From Glycomyces arizonensis DSM 44726 (GTDB lineage Bacteria > Actinomycetota > Actinomycetes > Mycobacteriales > Micromonosporaceae): a DNA stretch of 64,000 nt. Numbering within the stretch: the stretch's first letter is position 1; each line of letters starts with the position of its first letter. This document shows positions 46,038 to 56,627 of this stretch, one piece after another. A model generated the notes under the pieces. The model saw only the letters and a program-made list of their open reading frames with translations. It ran no database searches and was not told the DNA's origin. The position numbers and the translations under genes are program-made. Where the stretch lies: contig NZ_AXWO01000003.1 in the NCBI RefSeq assembly GCF_000482705.1, positions 186,001-250,000 of the forward strand, given 5' to 3'.

Positions 46038-46153
46038 CCCACTCCACAGCGGCACCGGCCGGCGCCAGGTCCCTTCCCGAGCGCCGACGCCGCTCCGCCC
46101 AGCGCGGCGGTGAACCCGCCGGCGCGCCGAGCTCCCGTCGCCGACCGGAGTGA
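46034..46153 (+). CDS. Possible 39-residue basic ORF between rapZ and yvcK
   Basis: Starts with ATGA overlap on the rapZ stop and ends six nt before yvcK. The product is Arg/Ala/Ser/Pro-rich (RSLPERRRRSAQRG), with no recognisable family. The spacing is what a real coupled gene would show, but composition is also what random high-GC sequence gives. Confidence 0.2.
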   Translation: MTHSTAAPAGARSLPERRRRSAQRGGEPAGAPSSRRRPE

Positions 46154-46159
46154 CGGCCC

Positions 46160-47080
46160 ATGACCAGCGTCGTCGCGTTCGGCGGCGGGCGGGGTCTGTC
46201 GGCCTCGCTGCGCGCGCTCTCCAGGCTCGACATCGACCTGACGGCCGTGGTGACCGTCGCCGATGACGGCGGCTCCTCGGGGGCGATCCGCAAGTCCAGG
46301 CCGGTGCTGCCGCCCGGCGACCTGCGCAAGGCCCTGGTCGCCACCGCCGACCCGACCAGGGCCGATGCGGCGAATCTGTTCTCGCACCGCTTCGGCGGCG
46401 ACGACTTCCTGACCGGGCACCCGGTCGGCAACCTCGTCCTCACCTCGCTGCTCGAACGCCGCGCCAACCCGGTCGCCGCCATCGCCGAGGCCGCCGACCT
46501 GCTCGGCTGCCGCGCCCGCATCCTGCCCATGTCGTGCGAGCCGCTCGACATCGAGGCCGACCTCGCCGAAGGTCGGGGCGTGCGCACCATCGTCGGCCAG
46601 CACGAGGTGGCCGTCGCCGACGGCGCGGTCACCGACGTCCGGCTCGTCCCGGCCGACGCCCCGGCCTGCCCCGAGACGCTCGAGGCGGTCGCCGCGGCCG
46701 ACTGGCACGTCTTCGGCCCCGGCTCCTGGTACACCAGTGTCATTCCGCACTTGCTCTTGCCAGAGCTGCGCGAGGCCGTCGCCGCGGCCTCGGCCAAGCG
46801 AATCGTGGTGCTCAACCTCTCCGAGGAGAAGGAGACCGACGGCCTCACGCTCGCCGGGCACCTCGACGCTCTGGGGCGTTACGCCGAAGGTGTCCGGTTT
46901 CACTACGTCATCTCGGGCGATACCCGAACCCTCGACGATCCCGAGTCGTTGAACACTGCGGCACAATCGTTGCGGGCCGAATTGGTGGCGGCGGACCTCG
47001 CCGCGGACGTCGTCACCCACGACGTCGCCGCACTGGCCGCGGTAATGGGAAATCTGCTCGTCGAAGATGGTGGTTCATAA
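46160..47080 (+). CDS. yvcK: Gluconeogenesis factor / UDP-sugar-binding protein YvcK
   Basis: 306 residues, CofD-like fold. YvcK binds UDP-GlcNAc in Bacillus and influences cell-wall and carbon-source adaptation. N-terminal VVAFGGGRGLSASLRAL and TVADDGGSSGAIR bind the nucleotide sugar; PPGDLRKAL, GHPVGNLVLTSLLE and GPGSWYTSVIPHLLLPEL are family signatures. ATG 46160. Immediately followed by whiA, with no gap between stop and start. Mycobacterial CuvA is the nearest studied homologue type. Confidence 0.95.
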   Translation: MTSVVAFGGGRGLSASLRALSRLDIDLTAVVTVADDGGSSGAIRKSRPVLPPGDLRKALVATADPTRADAANLFSHRFGGDDFLTGHPVGNLVLTSLLERRANPVAAIAEAADLLGCRARILPMSCEPLDIEADLAEGRGVRTIVGQHEVAVADGAVTDVRLVPADAPACPETLEAVAAADWHVFGPGSWYTSVIPHLLLPELREAVAAASAKRIVVLNLSEEKETDGLTLAGHLDALGRYAEGVRFHYVISGDTRTLDDPESLNTAAQSLRAELVAADLAADVVTHDVAALAAVMGNLLVEDGGS

Positions 47081-48067
47081 ATGGCGATGACCTCGGAGGT
47101 CAAGGACGAACTCAGCCGGATCGAGGTAACGAAATCCTGCTGCCAGCGCGCCGAGCTCGGCGCGCTGTTCCGGTTCGCCGGCGGGCTCCACCTGGTCGGC
47201 GGCTCCAACGTCATGGTCGAGGCCGAGATCGACGCGGGCAACGTCGCCAGGCGCGCCAAGCGCATGATCAACGAGCTGTACAACTACGACTCCGAGGTCC
47301 ACGTCCTCGTCGCGGCCGGGCTGCGGCGCACCAACCACTACCTGGTGCGCGTCATGGCCGACGGCCAGGCGCTCGCCCGCCAGATCGGCCTGACCGACCA
47401 GCGCGGCTATCCCGTGCGCGGCCTGCCCGCCCATGTCGTCGGCGCCTACCCGTGCTGCGCCGAGGCCGCCTGGAGGGGTGCCTTCCTGGCGCGCGGCTCG
47501 CTCACCGAGCCCGGCCGCTCGTCTTCGCTGGAGGTGACCTGCCCCGGCCCCGAGAGCGCGCTGGCGCTGGTCGGCGCGGCCCGCCGCCTCGGCATCGGCG
47601 CCAAGTCCAGGGACGTGCGCGGGATCGACCGCGTCGTCATCCGCGACGGCGACGCCATCGGCGAGCTGCTCACCAGGCTGGGCGCCCACTCGTCGGTCCT
47701 GACCTGGGAGGAGCGCCGCGTCCGCCGCGAGGTCCGCGCCACGGCGAACCGCCTGGCGAACTTCGACGACGCGAACCTGCGCCGCTCGGCCCGCGCGGCC
47801 GTCGCCGCCGCCGCGAAGGTCACCCGCGCCCTGGAGATCCTCGGCGACGACGTGCCCGACCACCTCGCGGGGGCCGGGAAGCTGCGCCTGGAGCACCGCC
47901 AGGCGTCGCTGGAGGAGCTCGGGACCCTCGCGGACCCGCCGCTCACCAAGGACGCCATCGCCGGCCGGATCCGGCGGCTCATCAACATGGCCGCCAAGCG
48001 CGCCGCCGAGACCGGCGTGCCCGGTCCGGACGACGTCGTCGCGGAGGAGGAAGCGCTCGCCGCGTGA
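47081..48067 (+). CDS. whiA: Sporulation/cell-division regulator WhiA
   Basis: 328 residues. DNA-binding regulator with a degenerate LAGLIDADG homing-endonuclease fold at ~20-210 ([39 protein letters not shown]) and a C-terminal helix-turn-helix at ~225-310 ([35 protein letters not shown]). In Streptomyces it works with WhiB to commit aerial hyphae to sporulation septation. The C-terminal tail is a short acidic Ala/Glu stretch. It directly abuts yvcK. Confidence 0.96.
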   Translation: MAMTSEVKDELSRIEVTKSCCQRAELGALFRFAGGLHLVGGSNVMVEAEIDAGNVARRAKRMINELYNYDSEVHVLVAAGLRRTNHYLVRVMADGQALARQIGLTDQRGYPVRGLPAHVVGAYPCCAEAAWRGAFLARGSLTEPGRSSSLEVTCPGPESALALVGAARRLGIGAKSRDVRGIDRVVIRDGDAIGELLTRLGAHSSVLTWEERRVRREVRATANRLANFDDANLRRSARAAVAAAAKVTRALEILGDDVPDHLAGAGKLRLEHRQASLEELGTLADPPLTKDAIAGRIRRLINMAAKRAAETGVPGPDDVVAEEEALAA

Positions 48068-48083
48068 CGCGGAAGTCCACGAC

Positions 48084-48097
48084 TGATAGCGCTTTCT
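48084..48097. promoter_or_regulatory. cre/LacI-operator-like palindrome upstream of gap
   Basis: TGATAGCGCTTTCT matches 13 of 14 positions of the Bacillus cre pattern TGWNANCGNTNWCA and has the AGCGCT core of LacI-family operators. It lies 218 nt before gap, just after whiA. A LacI-family sugar regulator is possible but unproven. Confidence 0.3.
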
Positions 48098-48144
48098 TAA
48101 CCGCGATGACATCGGCTTGTGGCGAGTGTGACATGATCGGGAAG

Positions 48145-48274
48145 TCCCGCCTGCGACCCGGTGGAAAACCGGGGCGGTAGGGTCGAAGAGTGCTCGGCGA
48201 CGAGGCCGAACAGCGATCTGTTCCACCGTCGCTCTATGGCTGAATGGATCGCGTCCGAGACCGGCTCTGGTCTC
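48145..48274 (+). promoter_or_regulatory. Structured leader of the gap operon
   Basis: Three perfect stem-loops in a row. First, CCCGGT (48157-48162)/ACCGGG (48168-48173), with outer CCGC/GCGG arms (48147-48150/48174-48177). Second, GAACAG (48208-48213)/CTGTTC (48218-48223). Third, GAGACC (48257-48262)/GGTCTC (48269-48274). The last ends 41 nt before the gap start. No known riboswitch class is recognised; the first hairpin may belong to whiA termination. Confidence 0.4.
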
Positions 48275-48300
48275 AGTCAGATATTCGAATCCTGTTCTAG

Positions 48301-49311
<1,011 letters not shown>

Positions 49312-49318
49312 CGGCCTG

Positions 49319-50515
49319 ATGAAGACGCTCGACGAACTCCTGAAGGAGGGCGTCAACGGTCGGCGCGTCCTCGTGCGCGCCGACCTCAACGTTCCTCTCG
49401 ACGGCAAGAACATCACCGACGACGGCCGCATCCGCGCCGTCGGGCCCACCGTCAAGGCGCTCGCCGAGGCCGGTGCCCGCGTCGTGGTGTGCTCCCACCT
49501 GGGCCGCCCCAAGGGCGAGCCGGACCCGGCGTTCTCGCTGGCCCCCGTGGCCCAGCGGCTCGGCGAGGTCCTGGGCCGCGAGGTCGCCCATGCGAGCGAC
49601 ACCGTCGGCGAGGACGCCGAGGCGAAGGCCGTCGCCCAGAGCGACGGCGACGTGCTGCTGCTGGAGAACCTGCGCTTCAACAAGGGCGAGACCAGCAAGG
49701 ACGACACCGAGCGCGCCGAGTTCGCCGGCCAGCTGGCCGCCTTCGGCGACGTCTACGTCGACGACGCCTTCGGCGCGGTCCACCGCAAGCACGCCTCGGT
49801 CTACGACGTGGCGAAGCTCCTGCCGCACTACGCGGGCTGGCTCATCGCCAAAGAGGTCGAAGTCCTCTCCGGGCTCACCGGCGACCCCGAGCGCCCCTAC
49901 GTGGTGGTGCTCGGCGGCGCCAAGGTCTCCGACAAGCTCGCCGTCATCGCCAACCTGCTCGGCAAGGTCGACACGCTCGTCATCGGCGGCGGCATGGCCT
50001 TCACCTTCCTCGCCGCCCAGGGCCACGAGGTCGGCAACTCGCTGCTGGAGAAGGACCAGATCGAGACCTGCAAGAACTACCTCGCCGAAGCCGAGAAGCT
50101 CGGCGTGGAGCTCCTGCTGCCGACCGACGTCGTCACCGCGGCCGAGTTCGCCGCCGACGCCGAGCCGCTTGAAGTGAGCGCCGACGCGATCCCCGAAGGC
50201 CGCATGGGCCTGGACATCGGGCCCGCATCGGCCCGGCTGTTCGCCGAGCGGATCGCCGCGGCGAAGACCGTGTTCTGGAACGGCCCGATGGGCGTCTTCG
50301 AGTTCCCCGACTACGCGAACGGCACCAAGACCGTCGCGCAGTCGCTCGTGGACTCCGACGCGTTCACCGTGGTCGGCGGCGGCGACTCCGCCGCCGCGGT
50401 CCGCACGCTCGGCCTGCCCGAAGACGGCTTCAGCCACATCTCCACCGGCGGGGGCGCCAGCCTCGAGTACCTCGAAGGCAAGACCCTGCCCGGCCTGGAC
50501 GCACTGGAGGACTAG
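49319..50515 (+). CDS. pgk: Phosphoglycerate kinase
   Basis: 398 residues. Transfers phosphate from 1,3-bisphosphoglycerate to ADP. Substrate residues: [38 protein letters not shown] and [16 protein letters not shown] site: [23 protein letters not shown] and the C-terminal [14 protein letters not shown] with [17 protein letters not shown] 49319, seven nt after the gap stop. Confidence 0.98.
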   Translation: MKTLDELLKEGVNGRRVLVRADLNVPLDGKNITDDGRIRAVGPTVKALAEAGARVVVCSHLGRPKGEPDPAFSLAPVAQRLGEVLGREVAHASDTVGEDAEAKAVAQSDGDVLLLENLRFNKGETSKDDTERAEFAGQLAAFGDVYVDDAFGAVHRKHASVYDVAKLLPHYAGWLIAKEVEVLSGLTGDPERPYVVVLGGAKVSDKLAVIANLLGKVDTLVIGGGMAFTFLAAQGHEVGNSLLEKDQIETCKNYLAEAEKLGVELLLPTDVVTAAEFAADAEPLEVSADAIPEGRMGLDIGPASARLFAERIAAAKTVFWNGPMGVFEFPDYANGTKTVAQSLVDSDAFTVVGGGDSAAAVRTLGLPEDGFSHISTGGGASLEYLEGKTLPGLDALED

Positions 50516-51301
50516 ATGTCTGAAACCCGTAAGCCGCTCATCGCCGGCAACTGGAAGATGAACCTCAACCACCTCGAGGCGATCGCGCTCGTGCAGAAGC
50601 TGGCCTTCAGCCTCACGCCCGCGCAGCTCGAAGCGGTCGAGACCGTCGTCCTGCCGCCGTTCGTCGACATCCGCAGCGTGCAGACGCTCGTCGACGGCGA
50701 CAAGCTGACCGTCGGCTACGGCGCCCAGGACGTGTCGGCGCACCCGTCCGGCGCGTACACCGGCGAGACCGCCGCGTCGATGCTGGCCAAGCTCGGCTGC
50801 TCCTACGTGACCGTGGGCCACTCCGAGCGCCGCCAGTACCACGAGGAGTCCGACGAGCTGGTGGCCGCGAAGGTCCGTCAGGCGCTGAACAACGGCATCA
50901 GCCCGATCCTGTGCGTCGGCGAGGCCCTGGACGTCCGCGAGGCCGGGAACCACGTGCCGCACACGGTGAGCCAGCTCCTGGCCGCCGTGGACGGGCTGAA
51001 CGAGGAGGAACTCGCGAACGTCGTGGTGGCCTACGAGCCGGTCTGGGCGATCGGGACGGGCCGCACGGCCACGCCCGATGACGCCCAGGAGGTCATCGGG
51101 GCGCTGCGCGCGGCGCTGGGCGAGAAGTTCGGCGCAGTGGCCGAGCGGGTCCGGATCCTGTACGGCGGCTCGGTGAAGTCGGCGAACGTCGCCCAGATCA
51201 TGGGCAAGCCGGACATCGACGGCGCCCTGGTGGGAGGCGCGAGCCTCGACGCCGAGGAGTTCGCCAAGATCGTTCGGTTCCCGGAGCACGCGAACGCTTA
51301 G
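50516..51301 (+). CDS. tpiA: Triosephosphate isomerase
   Basis: 261 residues, TIM barrel. Interconverts dihydroxyacetone phosphate and glyceraldehyde-3-phosphate. Catalytic K14 (GNWKMN), H102 ([10 protein letters not shown]) and E174 ([12 protein letters not shown]); the flexible loop [14 protein letters not shown] and phosphate site [10 protein letters not shown] are intact. ATG immediately follows the pgk stop (TAGATG). Two stem-loops follow the gene. Confidence 0.98.
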   Translation: MSETRKPLIAGNWKMNLNHLEAIALVQKLAFSLTPAQLEAVETVVLPPFVDIRSVQTLVDGDKLTVGYGAQDVSAHPSGAYTGETAASMLAKLGCSYVTVGHSERRQYHEESDELVAAKVRQALNNGISPILCVGEALDVREAGNHVPHTVSQLLAAVDGLNEEELANVVVAYEPVWAIGTGRTATPDDAQEVIGALRAALGEKFGAVAERVRILYGGSVKSANVAQIMGKPDIDGALVGGASLDAEEFAKIVRFPEHANA

Positions 51302-51319
51302 GGATCGAAGACGCAGCTT

Positions 51320-51384
51320 GCGGGCGCGCAGCGCCCGCGGGCCAGAGACTGTGGGGCCGCTGTACAAAGGCGTACGGCGGCCCC
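51320..51384 (+). terminator. Tandem stem-loops between tpiA and secG
   Basis: GCGGGCGC (51320-51327)/GCGCCCGC (51331-51338) and a 13-bp stem 51353-51365/51372-51384 (one wobble) around AAAGGC, followed by GTTTCC. They separate the glycolytic operon from secG. Confidence 0.6.
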
Positions 51385-51558
51385 GCACCCGTTTCCTGGA
51401 TATCGATCGTCGTCGAGCTCGTGCGGGCGCGAGGACCGGCCTCACCTGCTTGCTCGCAGGCAGACCGATTCCGACGCAAACCGGCCCGTGAGCTAGACTC
51501 GGGGCCGGATCCACGCCCGCGTGGACGCCGAACTGTTGGAGAGGACACTCGATCGCCG

Positions 51559-51807
51559 ATGATGACGGTATTGACTTACGCCCTGCTGATCGTCCTGCTG
51601 CTGACCAGCGCCGGTCTGATCATGCTGGTGCTGCTGCACAAGGGCAAGGGCGGCGGCCTGTCGAGCATGTTCGGCGGCGGCATGTCGTCGATGGCCTCGG
51701 GCTCCTCGGTGGCCGAGAAGAACCTCACGCGCATCACGATCGCCGTCGGTGTCATCTGGTTCGCCTGCGTGGTCGCCTACGGCCTGCTCCTGAGGTCGAT
51801 GGTCTAG
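51559..51807 (+). CDS. secG: Preprotein translocase subunit SecG
   Basis: 82 residues. Two transmembrane helices (~6-26 and ~58-77) flank the conserved cytosolic loop HKGKGGGLSSMFGGGMSS. SecG assists SecYEG protein export. ATG 51559 (a second Met follows at once) with GGAGAGGA 13-20 nt upstream. The position after tpiA is classic for actinobacteria. A strong terminator follows. Confidence 0.95.
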   Translation: MMTVLTYALLIVLLLTSAGLIMLVLLHKGKGGGLSSMFGGGMSSMASGSSVAEKNLTRITIAVGVIWFACVVAYGLLLRSMV

Positions 51808-51821
51808 CCGCAAGAAGCTTT

Positions 51822-51860
51822 CCGAAGGCCCCGCCGAGCCCCGCTCGGCGGGGCCTTCGG
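51822..51860 (+). terminator. Rho-independent terminator of secG
   Basis: A 17-bp perfect stem (51822-51838/51844-51860) around CCCCG, with a pyrimidine-rich tail. Confidence 0.85.
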
Positions 51861-51910
51861 CTCTCCGGGTTTCTCTGATGCGGCTCTCGATCCGTGATGT
51901 CATTCCCGGT

Positions 51911-52822
51911 ATGAAAGCAGTGATACTGCCTCGTTACGGCGGGGCCCAAGACCTTGAAGTGGCCGATGTGCCGAAGCCGCCTTGCGGGCCGGGCGAGGTG
52001 CTCATCCGGCTCAAGGCGACCTCGGTCAATCCCGTCGACTGGCAGCTCGGGGCCGGGCGCCTCGATTCGATCATCCCGGGGGAGTTCCCGCTCATCCCCG
52101 GCTGGGACGCCGCCGGAACCGTCGTCGCGGCCGGTGCCGAGATCACCGACTACGCCGTCCTCGGCTACGTCCGCCGGCCCGTCGCCAAATGGGGCACCTA
52201 CGCCGAGTACACCATCGCCGAGCCGCGCATGATCGCCCCCAAGCCCGCCTCCCTGGACTGGGACTCGGCCGCCGGGCTCTCGCTGGTCGGCCTCACCGCC
52301 GTCCAGACGCTCGACGCCGTCGCCGTCAAGGACGCCGACACGATCCTCATCCACGCCGCCGCCGGGGGAGTCGGCTCGATCGCCGTCCAGGTCGCCAAGG
52401 CCCGCGGCGCGCGCGTCATCGGCACCGCGTCGCCGCGCAACCGCGACTACCTCGTCGCGCTCGGCGCCGAACCGGTCGAGTACGGCGACGGCCTGCTGGA
52501 GCGGGTGCGGAGGCTCGCCCCGGACGGCATCGACGCGGCGCTCGACGCGATCGGCGGGGAGGAGATCGACCTGTCGATCGAGGCCGGGGCCGACCCCTCG
52601 CGGGTCGTCTCCATCGCCGACCCGAAGGTCCGCGAGAAGGGCGGCAAGTACGTCTTCATCGATCCGAGCAGCGCGGACCTGCGCACCCTCACCTCGCTCG
52701 CCGAGTCCAAGCAGCTCATCGTCCCCGTCTCGGCCACGTTCCCGCTCGAGCGGGCCGCCGAGGCGTGGGAGGCCAGCCAGACCGGCAAGGCCCGTGGAAA
52801 AATCGTCCTGAAGATCGCATAA
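51911..52822 (+). CDS. Zinc-free MDR family NADPH:quinone oxidoreductase-like protein
   Basis: 303 residues. Medium-chain reductase fold without structural or catalytic zinc ligands. Substrate domain: MKAVILPRYGGAQDLEVADV, ATSVNPVDWQLGAGRLD, PLIPGWDAAGTVV. NADPH-binding AAAGGVGSIAVQVAKARGA is the family's AxxGGVG motif. It reduces quinones or enones in known relatives; substrate open. ATG 51911 gives the standard family N-terminus. It stands between two terminators as a single-gene unit. Confidence 0.88.
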   Translation: MKAVILPRYGGAQDLEVADVPKPPCGPGEVLIRLKATSVNPVDWQLGAGRLDSIIPGEFPLIPGWDAAGTVVAAGAEITDYAVLGYVRRPVAKWGTYAEYTIAEPRMIAPKPASLDWDSAAGLSLVGLTAVQTLDAVAVKDADTILIHAAAGGVGSIAVQVAKARGARVIGTASPRNRDYLVALGAEPVEYGDGLLERVRRLAPDGIDAALDAIGGEEIDLSIEAGADPSRVVSIADPKVREKGGKYVFIDPSSADLRTLTSLAESKQLIVPVSATFPLERAAEAWEASQTGKARGKIVLKIA

Positions 52823-52837
52823 CAGGCTCACCCGTCG

Positions 52838-52868
52838 GCCCCGTGCGCGATCCGCTCGCGCACGGGGC
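52838..52868 (+). terminator. Terminator after the MDR gene
   Basis: A 13-bp perfect stem GCCCCGTGCGCGA (52838-52850)/52856-52868 around TCCGC, followed by TT. Confidence 0.75.
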
Positions 52869-52975
52869 TTGCTGAACTGGGCTTATGCCGACACGGACGG
52901 TATACATGGCACACTGCTGATACATCACCCGTATCGCCGCGCCACATGAACGATCCCCACATTAGAGAGTCCCTC

Positions 52976-55825
52976 ATGTCTGACTCCTCCCCGGAACTCC
53001 GCCAGACCCTCAACCGCATCCGCGCCGAACTCAGGGGCGAAGCCCGCTCGGCGGCCCTGGAACAGCACGTCGAAGCCGTCGCCGCCGCCGCCGATCGACC
53101 ACTGCTCAACGAAGCCCTCGCCGATCTGGTGAACTCCTACGAGTTCTCGATGGACGCCTCCCGCATCCTCGTGCCGTTCGCGAGGCTGCTGCACAACTAC
53201 GACACCGCTCCCGAGCATTTCGACGCGAACACCACGCACCGCGTCTACTGGATGTTCAAATGGGTCGTCTACAAGATGATCGATCACCCCGACGTCCCGC
53301 TCGAATCCGTAGAGGAATGGCTGAGCCGATTCCGATCCCGCTATGCCGAAGCGGGCCACTCGCTGCACCCCGTCCACGAAGCCGAGCAAGAGCTTGCCGA
53401 GCACCTCGGCGACGCCGAACGCGCGGCGAAGGCCCTCGCCGCGATGAGCGCCGCCGAGCCCGACCACATGAGCAACTGCGAAGCGTGCCGCTGCCACAAT
53501 CTGGGCCGGATCGTGGCCTTCGGCGGCGAACACGAGCGGGCCCTCGAACTGTGGAGTCCGGTCCTCGAAGGAAACCTCCGCTGCGCGCACGAACCGCACG
53601 CGGCGCTCGCGAGCTCACTGCTGTCACTGGTCGCCCTCGGCCGCCTCGACCAGGCCCGCGCCAACCACATGCGCGGCTACCTGATGGTCCGCGACAAGGA
53701 CGACATGGTCTACGCCGTTGCCAAGCACCTGCGCTTCTGCGCGCTGACCGGAAACGAGGCGCGGGCGGTCGAGATCATCGCGGCCCACAGCCGCTTCTAC
53801 GACCTCCCACTCTTCCTGCATGAGCGCCGCCACCTGCTCGAAGGCGTGCAGGTGACGTGCGAGGCCCTCATGAGCCGCGGCATGGGCGACGCGGAGGTCT
53901 CCGGGCCGGAGAGCCGCACCTGGCGGGCCGAGGACCTCCGCGCATGGGCCGACGCCGAACGGCGCGCCATCAACGAACGCTACGACCGGCGCAACGGCAA
54001 CGACGCCCAGTCGCGACTCTCCGATGAACGGGCGGCGTTCGAGGCCACGCATCCGCACGTCCCCCTGGGACTCAAGACGCTGACGGACGTCCCGCCGCAG
54101 CGCACCCCCGTGCGGGACGAGCAGCCCTCGCCGGAGCGCTTCGCGGCCGCCCTCGCCGAGGCGCGCAAGGCGACCGCCGACTTCGCCGAAGGCAGCGACG
54201 AGTTGTGGCGGCGCGTGGACCGGCTCGCGCAGGGGCTCGGCACCGAGCTCGAACCCGCCGACCTCGCCGAAGTCCTCGTCTCCCGCATCGACCTCGACGC
54301 CGGGCTGGAGCCCGCGCTCGAACTGGCCGCGAAGGCCCGCGAGGCGTTCCTCGCGGCAGGACTCGAAGGCAGGGCCCTCAGCGGCCAAGCCTCGGTCCTC
54401 GTCTGGAGTGTCCAGGCCGACCCCGAAGCGGTGCCCGCGGAGGCACGGCGCATTCTCGACGAGGCGCAGCGCCTCGCCGCCACCGATCCGGTGAACGCCG
54501 TCCGGGCCCGAGCGCTCACCCACATCGCGCTCCTGGAGCACTGCCGCCTCGGCGGCGGGGGCCCCGATGGCGAACTGCGCTCGGCCGTCGCAGCGGTCGA
54601 CGCCGCCCTCGCCGAGCTGCCCGACGAGCCGCGAGCCGGGCAGATCCGGGCGAGGCTGACGTTGACGCTGGCGTCCATGGAGACGGAGTTCGAGCCGCGC
54701 ATCGCCCTGATGGGGGCGGCGTTCGAGCAGGCGTCATCGGGGGACCACCCCTTCGAGACCTTCCTCAGCGCGGGCGAATACGCCTCGATGCTCAACATGT
54801 CCGGCCGGTTCGAGGAGGGCCTGGAGGTCGCCGAGACCGGCATCGCCCGCGTCAAGCCCGACCTTCCGGCGTTCCCGGTCGCCGCGATCCACCTCACCGC
54901 CACCGAATGCGCGGTGAACCTCGGGCGCTGGGCCGCCGCCGAACGCCACGCGGTGCAGGCCGCCGCCCACTACGACCGGGCTCATGAGACCGGCTGCGCC
55001 GGTGTCGCCAGGCACCTCATGGGCCTCGCCCTGGCCTCGCAGGACCGCCACGCGGAGGCGGTCGTCATGTTCGAGGCCGCGCTGGCCGACCTGCCGTCCA
55101 TGCACGAAGACGAGCACTGGCGGCTCGTCGACGCGCGGTTCCTGCTCGCGGAGGCATACGAGCGCCTGTGGGATCCCCGAAACGGCTCCGAGCACGCCCT
55201 GGAGGCCCTGCGCCTCGTGGACGGCGGCCTCGCCCACCCGAACCCGACCGTCTACCCGCGGGCCGCGCACCTGGCGGGTGTGCTCCTCAGAGGGATCGGC
55301 GAGAAGAATGCGGCCGTCGAGTGCTTCCACCGCGCCGAGGCCTCATGGCGGAAGCTCCAGGCGCTCCCGGCGGCCGCGAACTCGATCCGGGCCGCGGTAT
55401 GGGTGGCCATAGACGGCGAGGACGATTCCGATCTCCGACCGGGTTCGGCGACCATGACCTCGCTGGCCGACGAACTCCGTGCCGACTGGACCAATGAGGA
55501 ACTGCCGCCCGAATACCGCGAAGCGTGCCGTGGAGAACTGGCGGAGACGCTGATCCAGCACGCCGATTTCCTCGGCAGCGAGACCGCGTCGTCACCGCTG
55601 CTGAAAACGGCGCTGTCGGTAGCCGAAGAGGGCGAATTCCTCGCGCTGACGGTGTTCAACGCCACGTATCGGCTGATGCACCTGCTTGAGGAGGCCGGGG
55701 ACCTCGACGAGGCTCGGGCCTGCGCCGATGTGACCCTGAAGAAGCTCGGTGCCGCCGAACACAAGCGGCTTCGCGCCGGAATCAAGAGCCACCGCCGCCG
55801 ATTGGGAGATGCGATTGGACAGTGA
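52976..55825 (+). CDS. Large tetratricopeptide-repeat protein, function unknown
   Basis: 949 residues, all-helical, no signal peptide or membrane helix. TPR-like helical pairs run along the whole chain, clearest at ~55-260 and ~500-900 (GRFEEGLEVAETGIARVKP, MGLALASQDRHAEAVVMFEA, LAEAYERLWDPRNGSEHALE). A central charged linker (~320-410, Glu/Arg-rich) divides two repeat blocks. C168-x2-C171-x-C173-H174 (CEACRCH) in the first block could bind a metal. Similar cytosolic TPR giants are frequent in mycelial actinomycetes without known roles. ATG 52976 chosen; ATG 52946 is in frame and possible. A TATACAT -10-like element is at 52901. Confidence 0.85.
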   Translation: MSDSSPELRQTLNRIRAELRGEARSAALEQHVEAVAAAADRPLLNEALADLVNSYEFSMDASRILVPFARLLHNYDTAPEHFDANTTHRVYWMFKWVVYKMIDHPDVPLESVEEWLSRFRSRYAEAGHSLHPVHEAEQELAEHLGDAERAAKALAAMSAAEPDHMSNCEACRCHNLGRIVAFGGEHERALELWSPVLEGNLRCAHEPHAALASSLLSLVALGRLDQARANHMRGYLMVRDKDDMVYAVAKHLRFCALTGNEARAVEIIAAHSRFYDLPLFLHERRHLLEGVQVTCEALMSRGMGDAEVSGPESRTWRAEDLRAWADAERRAINERYDRRNGNDAQSRLSDERAAFEATHPHVPLGLKTLTDVPPQRTPVRDEQPSPERFAAALAEARKATADFAEGSDELWRRVDRLAQGLGTELEPADLAEVLVSRIDLDAGLEPALELAAKAREAFLAAGLEGRALSGQASVLVWSVQADPEAVPAEARRILDEAQRLAATDPVNAVRARALTHIALLEHCRLGGGGPDGELRSAVAAVDAALAELPDEPRAGQIRARLTLTLASMETEFEPRIALMGAAFEQASSGDHPFETFLSAGEYASMLNMSGRFEEGLEVAETGIARVKPDLPAFPVAAIHLTATECAVNLGRWAAAERHAVQAAAHYDRAHETGCAGVARHLMGLALASQDRHAEAVVMFEAALADLPSMHEDEHWRLVDARFLLAEAYERLWDPRNGSEHALEALRLVDGGLAHPNPTVYPRAAHLAGVLLRGIGEKNAAVECFHRAEASWRKLQALPAAANSIRAAVWVAIDGEDDSDLRPGSATMTSLADELRADWTNEELPPEYREACRGELAETLIQHADFLGSETASSPLLKTALSVAEEGEFLALTVFNATYRLMHLLEEAGDLDEARACADVTLKKLGAAEHKRLRAGIKSHRRRLGDAIGQ

Positions 55826-55888
55826 ATCGCATTGCCGAATGCGGCGCATTCCGGACGGGTGAATCCGCGAGAGCGATTCATGAATGTC

Positions 55889-55917
55889 TTTACAACGTGT
55901 GCGCTGCGTCATAGAAT
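55889..55917 (+). promoter_or_regulatory. Strong promoter of rbpA
   Basis: TTTACA (55889-55894), 17 nt, TAGAAT (55912-55917): the best σ70-type match in the window. A GGAGCGG/CCGCTCC hairpin (55923-55944) lies at the expected start of the transcript. The ~110-nt leader ends with GAGGAG before ATG 56037. Confidence 0.7.
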
Positions 55918-56036
55918 TTGCTGGAGCGGTCCCCCTGCCGCTCCGGCCAGTGACCCACGGTGACGTTCGCGGCGCCGTGCCTTCGCATGGCCGCTATCCA
56001 CAGAAGATCCCCCATCTGTGAGGAGCGATCACACAT

Positions 56037-56384
56037 ATGTCCAACGGACACGCCATCCGTGGCACTCGCATCGGCGCGACATCCGGACTCCACTCGGAAC
56101 GCGGCGAGCCGGTGGCCCGGCAGAACGTGAGTTACTGGTGCGCCAACGGACACGAGACCGTCCGGTTCTTCGCGCTCTATGTCGATGTCCCGGCCGAATG
56201 GGATTGCACCTGCTGCGGTTGGCCGGCCAGCCGCGACCAGGCCAATCCTCCGGAACGTCGCACCGTCAAACCGTACAAGACACACCTCACGTATGTCCGC
56301 GAGCGCCGCACCGAGGAGGAGGCCGAAGACCTCCTCGCCGAGGCGCTCGCCGCTCGCGCCGCCAGCCGCGGCGAACGACTCTGA
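56037..56384 (+). CDS. rbpA: RNA polymerase-binding protein RbpA
   Basis: 115 residues. Actinobacteria-specific activator that binds the group I sigma factor and RNA polymerase and stabilises open complexes. N-terminal tail with AIRGTRIGATSG; RbpA core domain with YWCANGHETVRFFAL and WDCTCCGWPAS (Cys/zinc-type positions partly kept); basic linker KPYKTHLTYVRERRTEEEAE; C-terminal sigma-interaction helix LLAEALAARAA. It has its own strong promoter. Confidence 0.97.
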   Translation: MSNGHAIRGTRIGATSGLHSERGEPVARQNVSYWCANGHETVRFFALYVDVPAEWDCTCCGWPASRDQANPPERRTVKPYKTHLTYVRERRTEEEAEDLLAEALAARAASRGERL

Positions 56385-56565
56385 AAAGGCACGAATGCAA
56401 CGGCCGCCGACGCTGGTTGGGCAACGGCGGCGCGCATCGGCGGTCGACAGTCCGGACCGCCACGCCGTGAGCGGCTTCCTGGTGGGGGAGGCCCTGGAGG
56501 ACAACCGAACAGCGGCACACCGGTAGGAACCGCCGAGAGAGTGTCCGTTCCCCGCGAGGGAACGA

Positions 56566-56606
56566 GCGAGGGGCCGGGCGATCATCGCGATCGCCCGGCC
56601 CCTCGC
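56566..56606. terminator. Bidirectional terminator between rbpA and pgl
   Basis: An 18-bp perfect stem (56566-56583/56589-56606) around ATCGC, between convergent genes. The 180 nt between rbpA and this stem hold no supported gene. Confidence 0.85.
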
Positions 56607-56627
56607 CGCTGTGTCAGAGCCGCTGTC

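Noticed and set aside
56395-56526. 43-codon frame after rbpA
   Set aside because: No ribosome site or family match; it lies between rbpA and its terminator and is probably 3' untranslated sequence.
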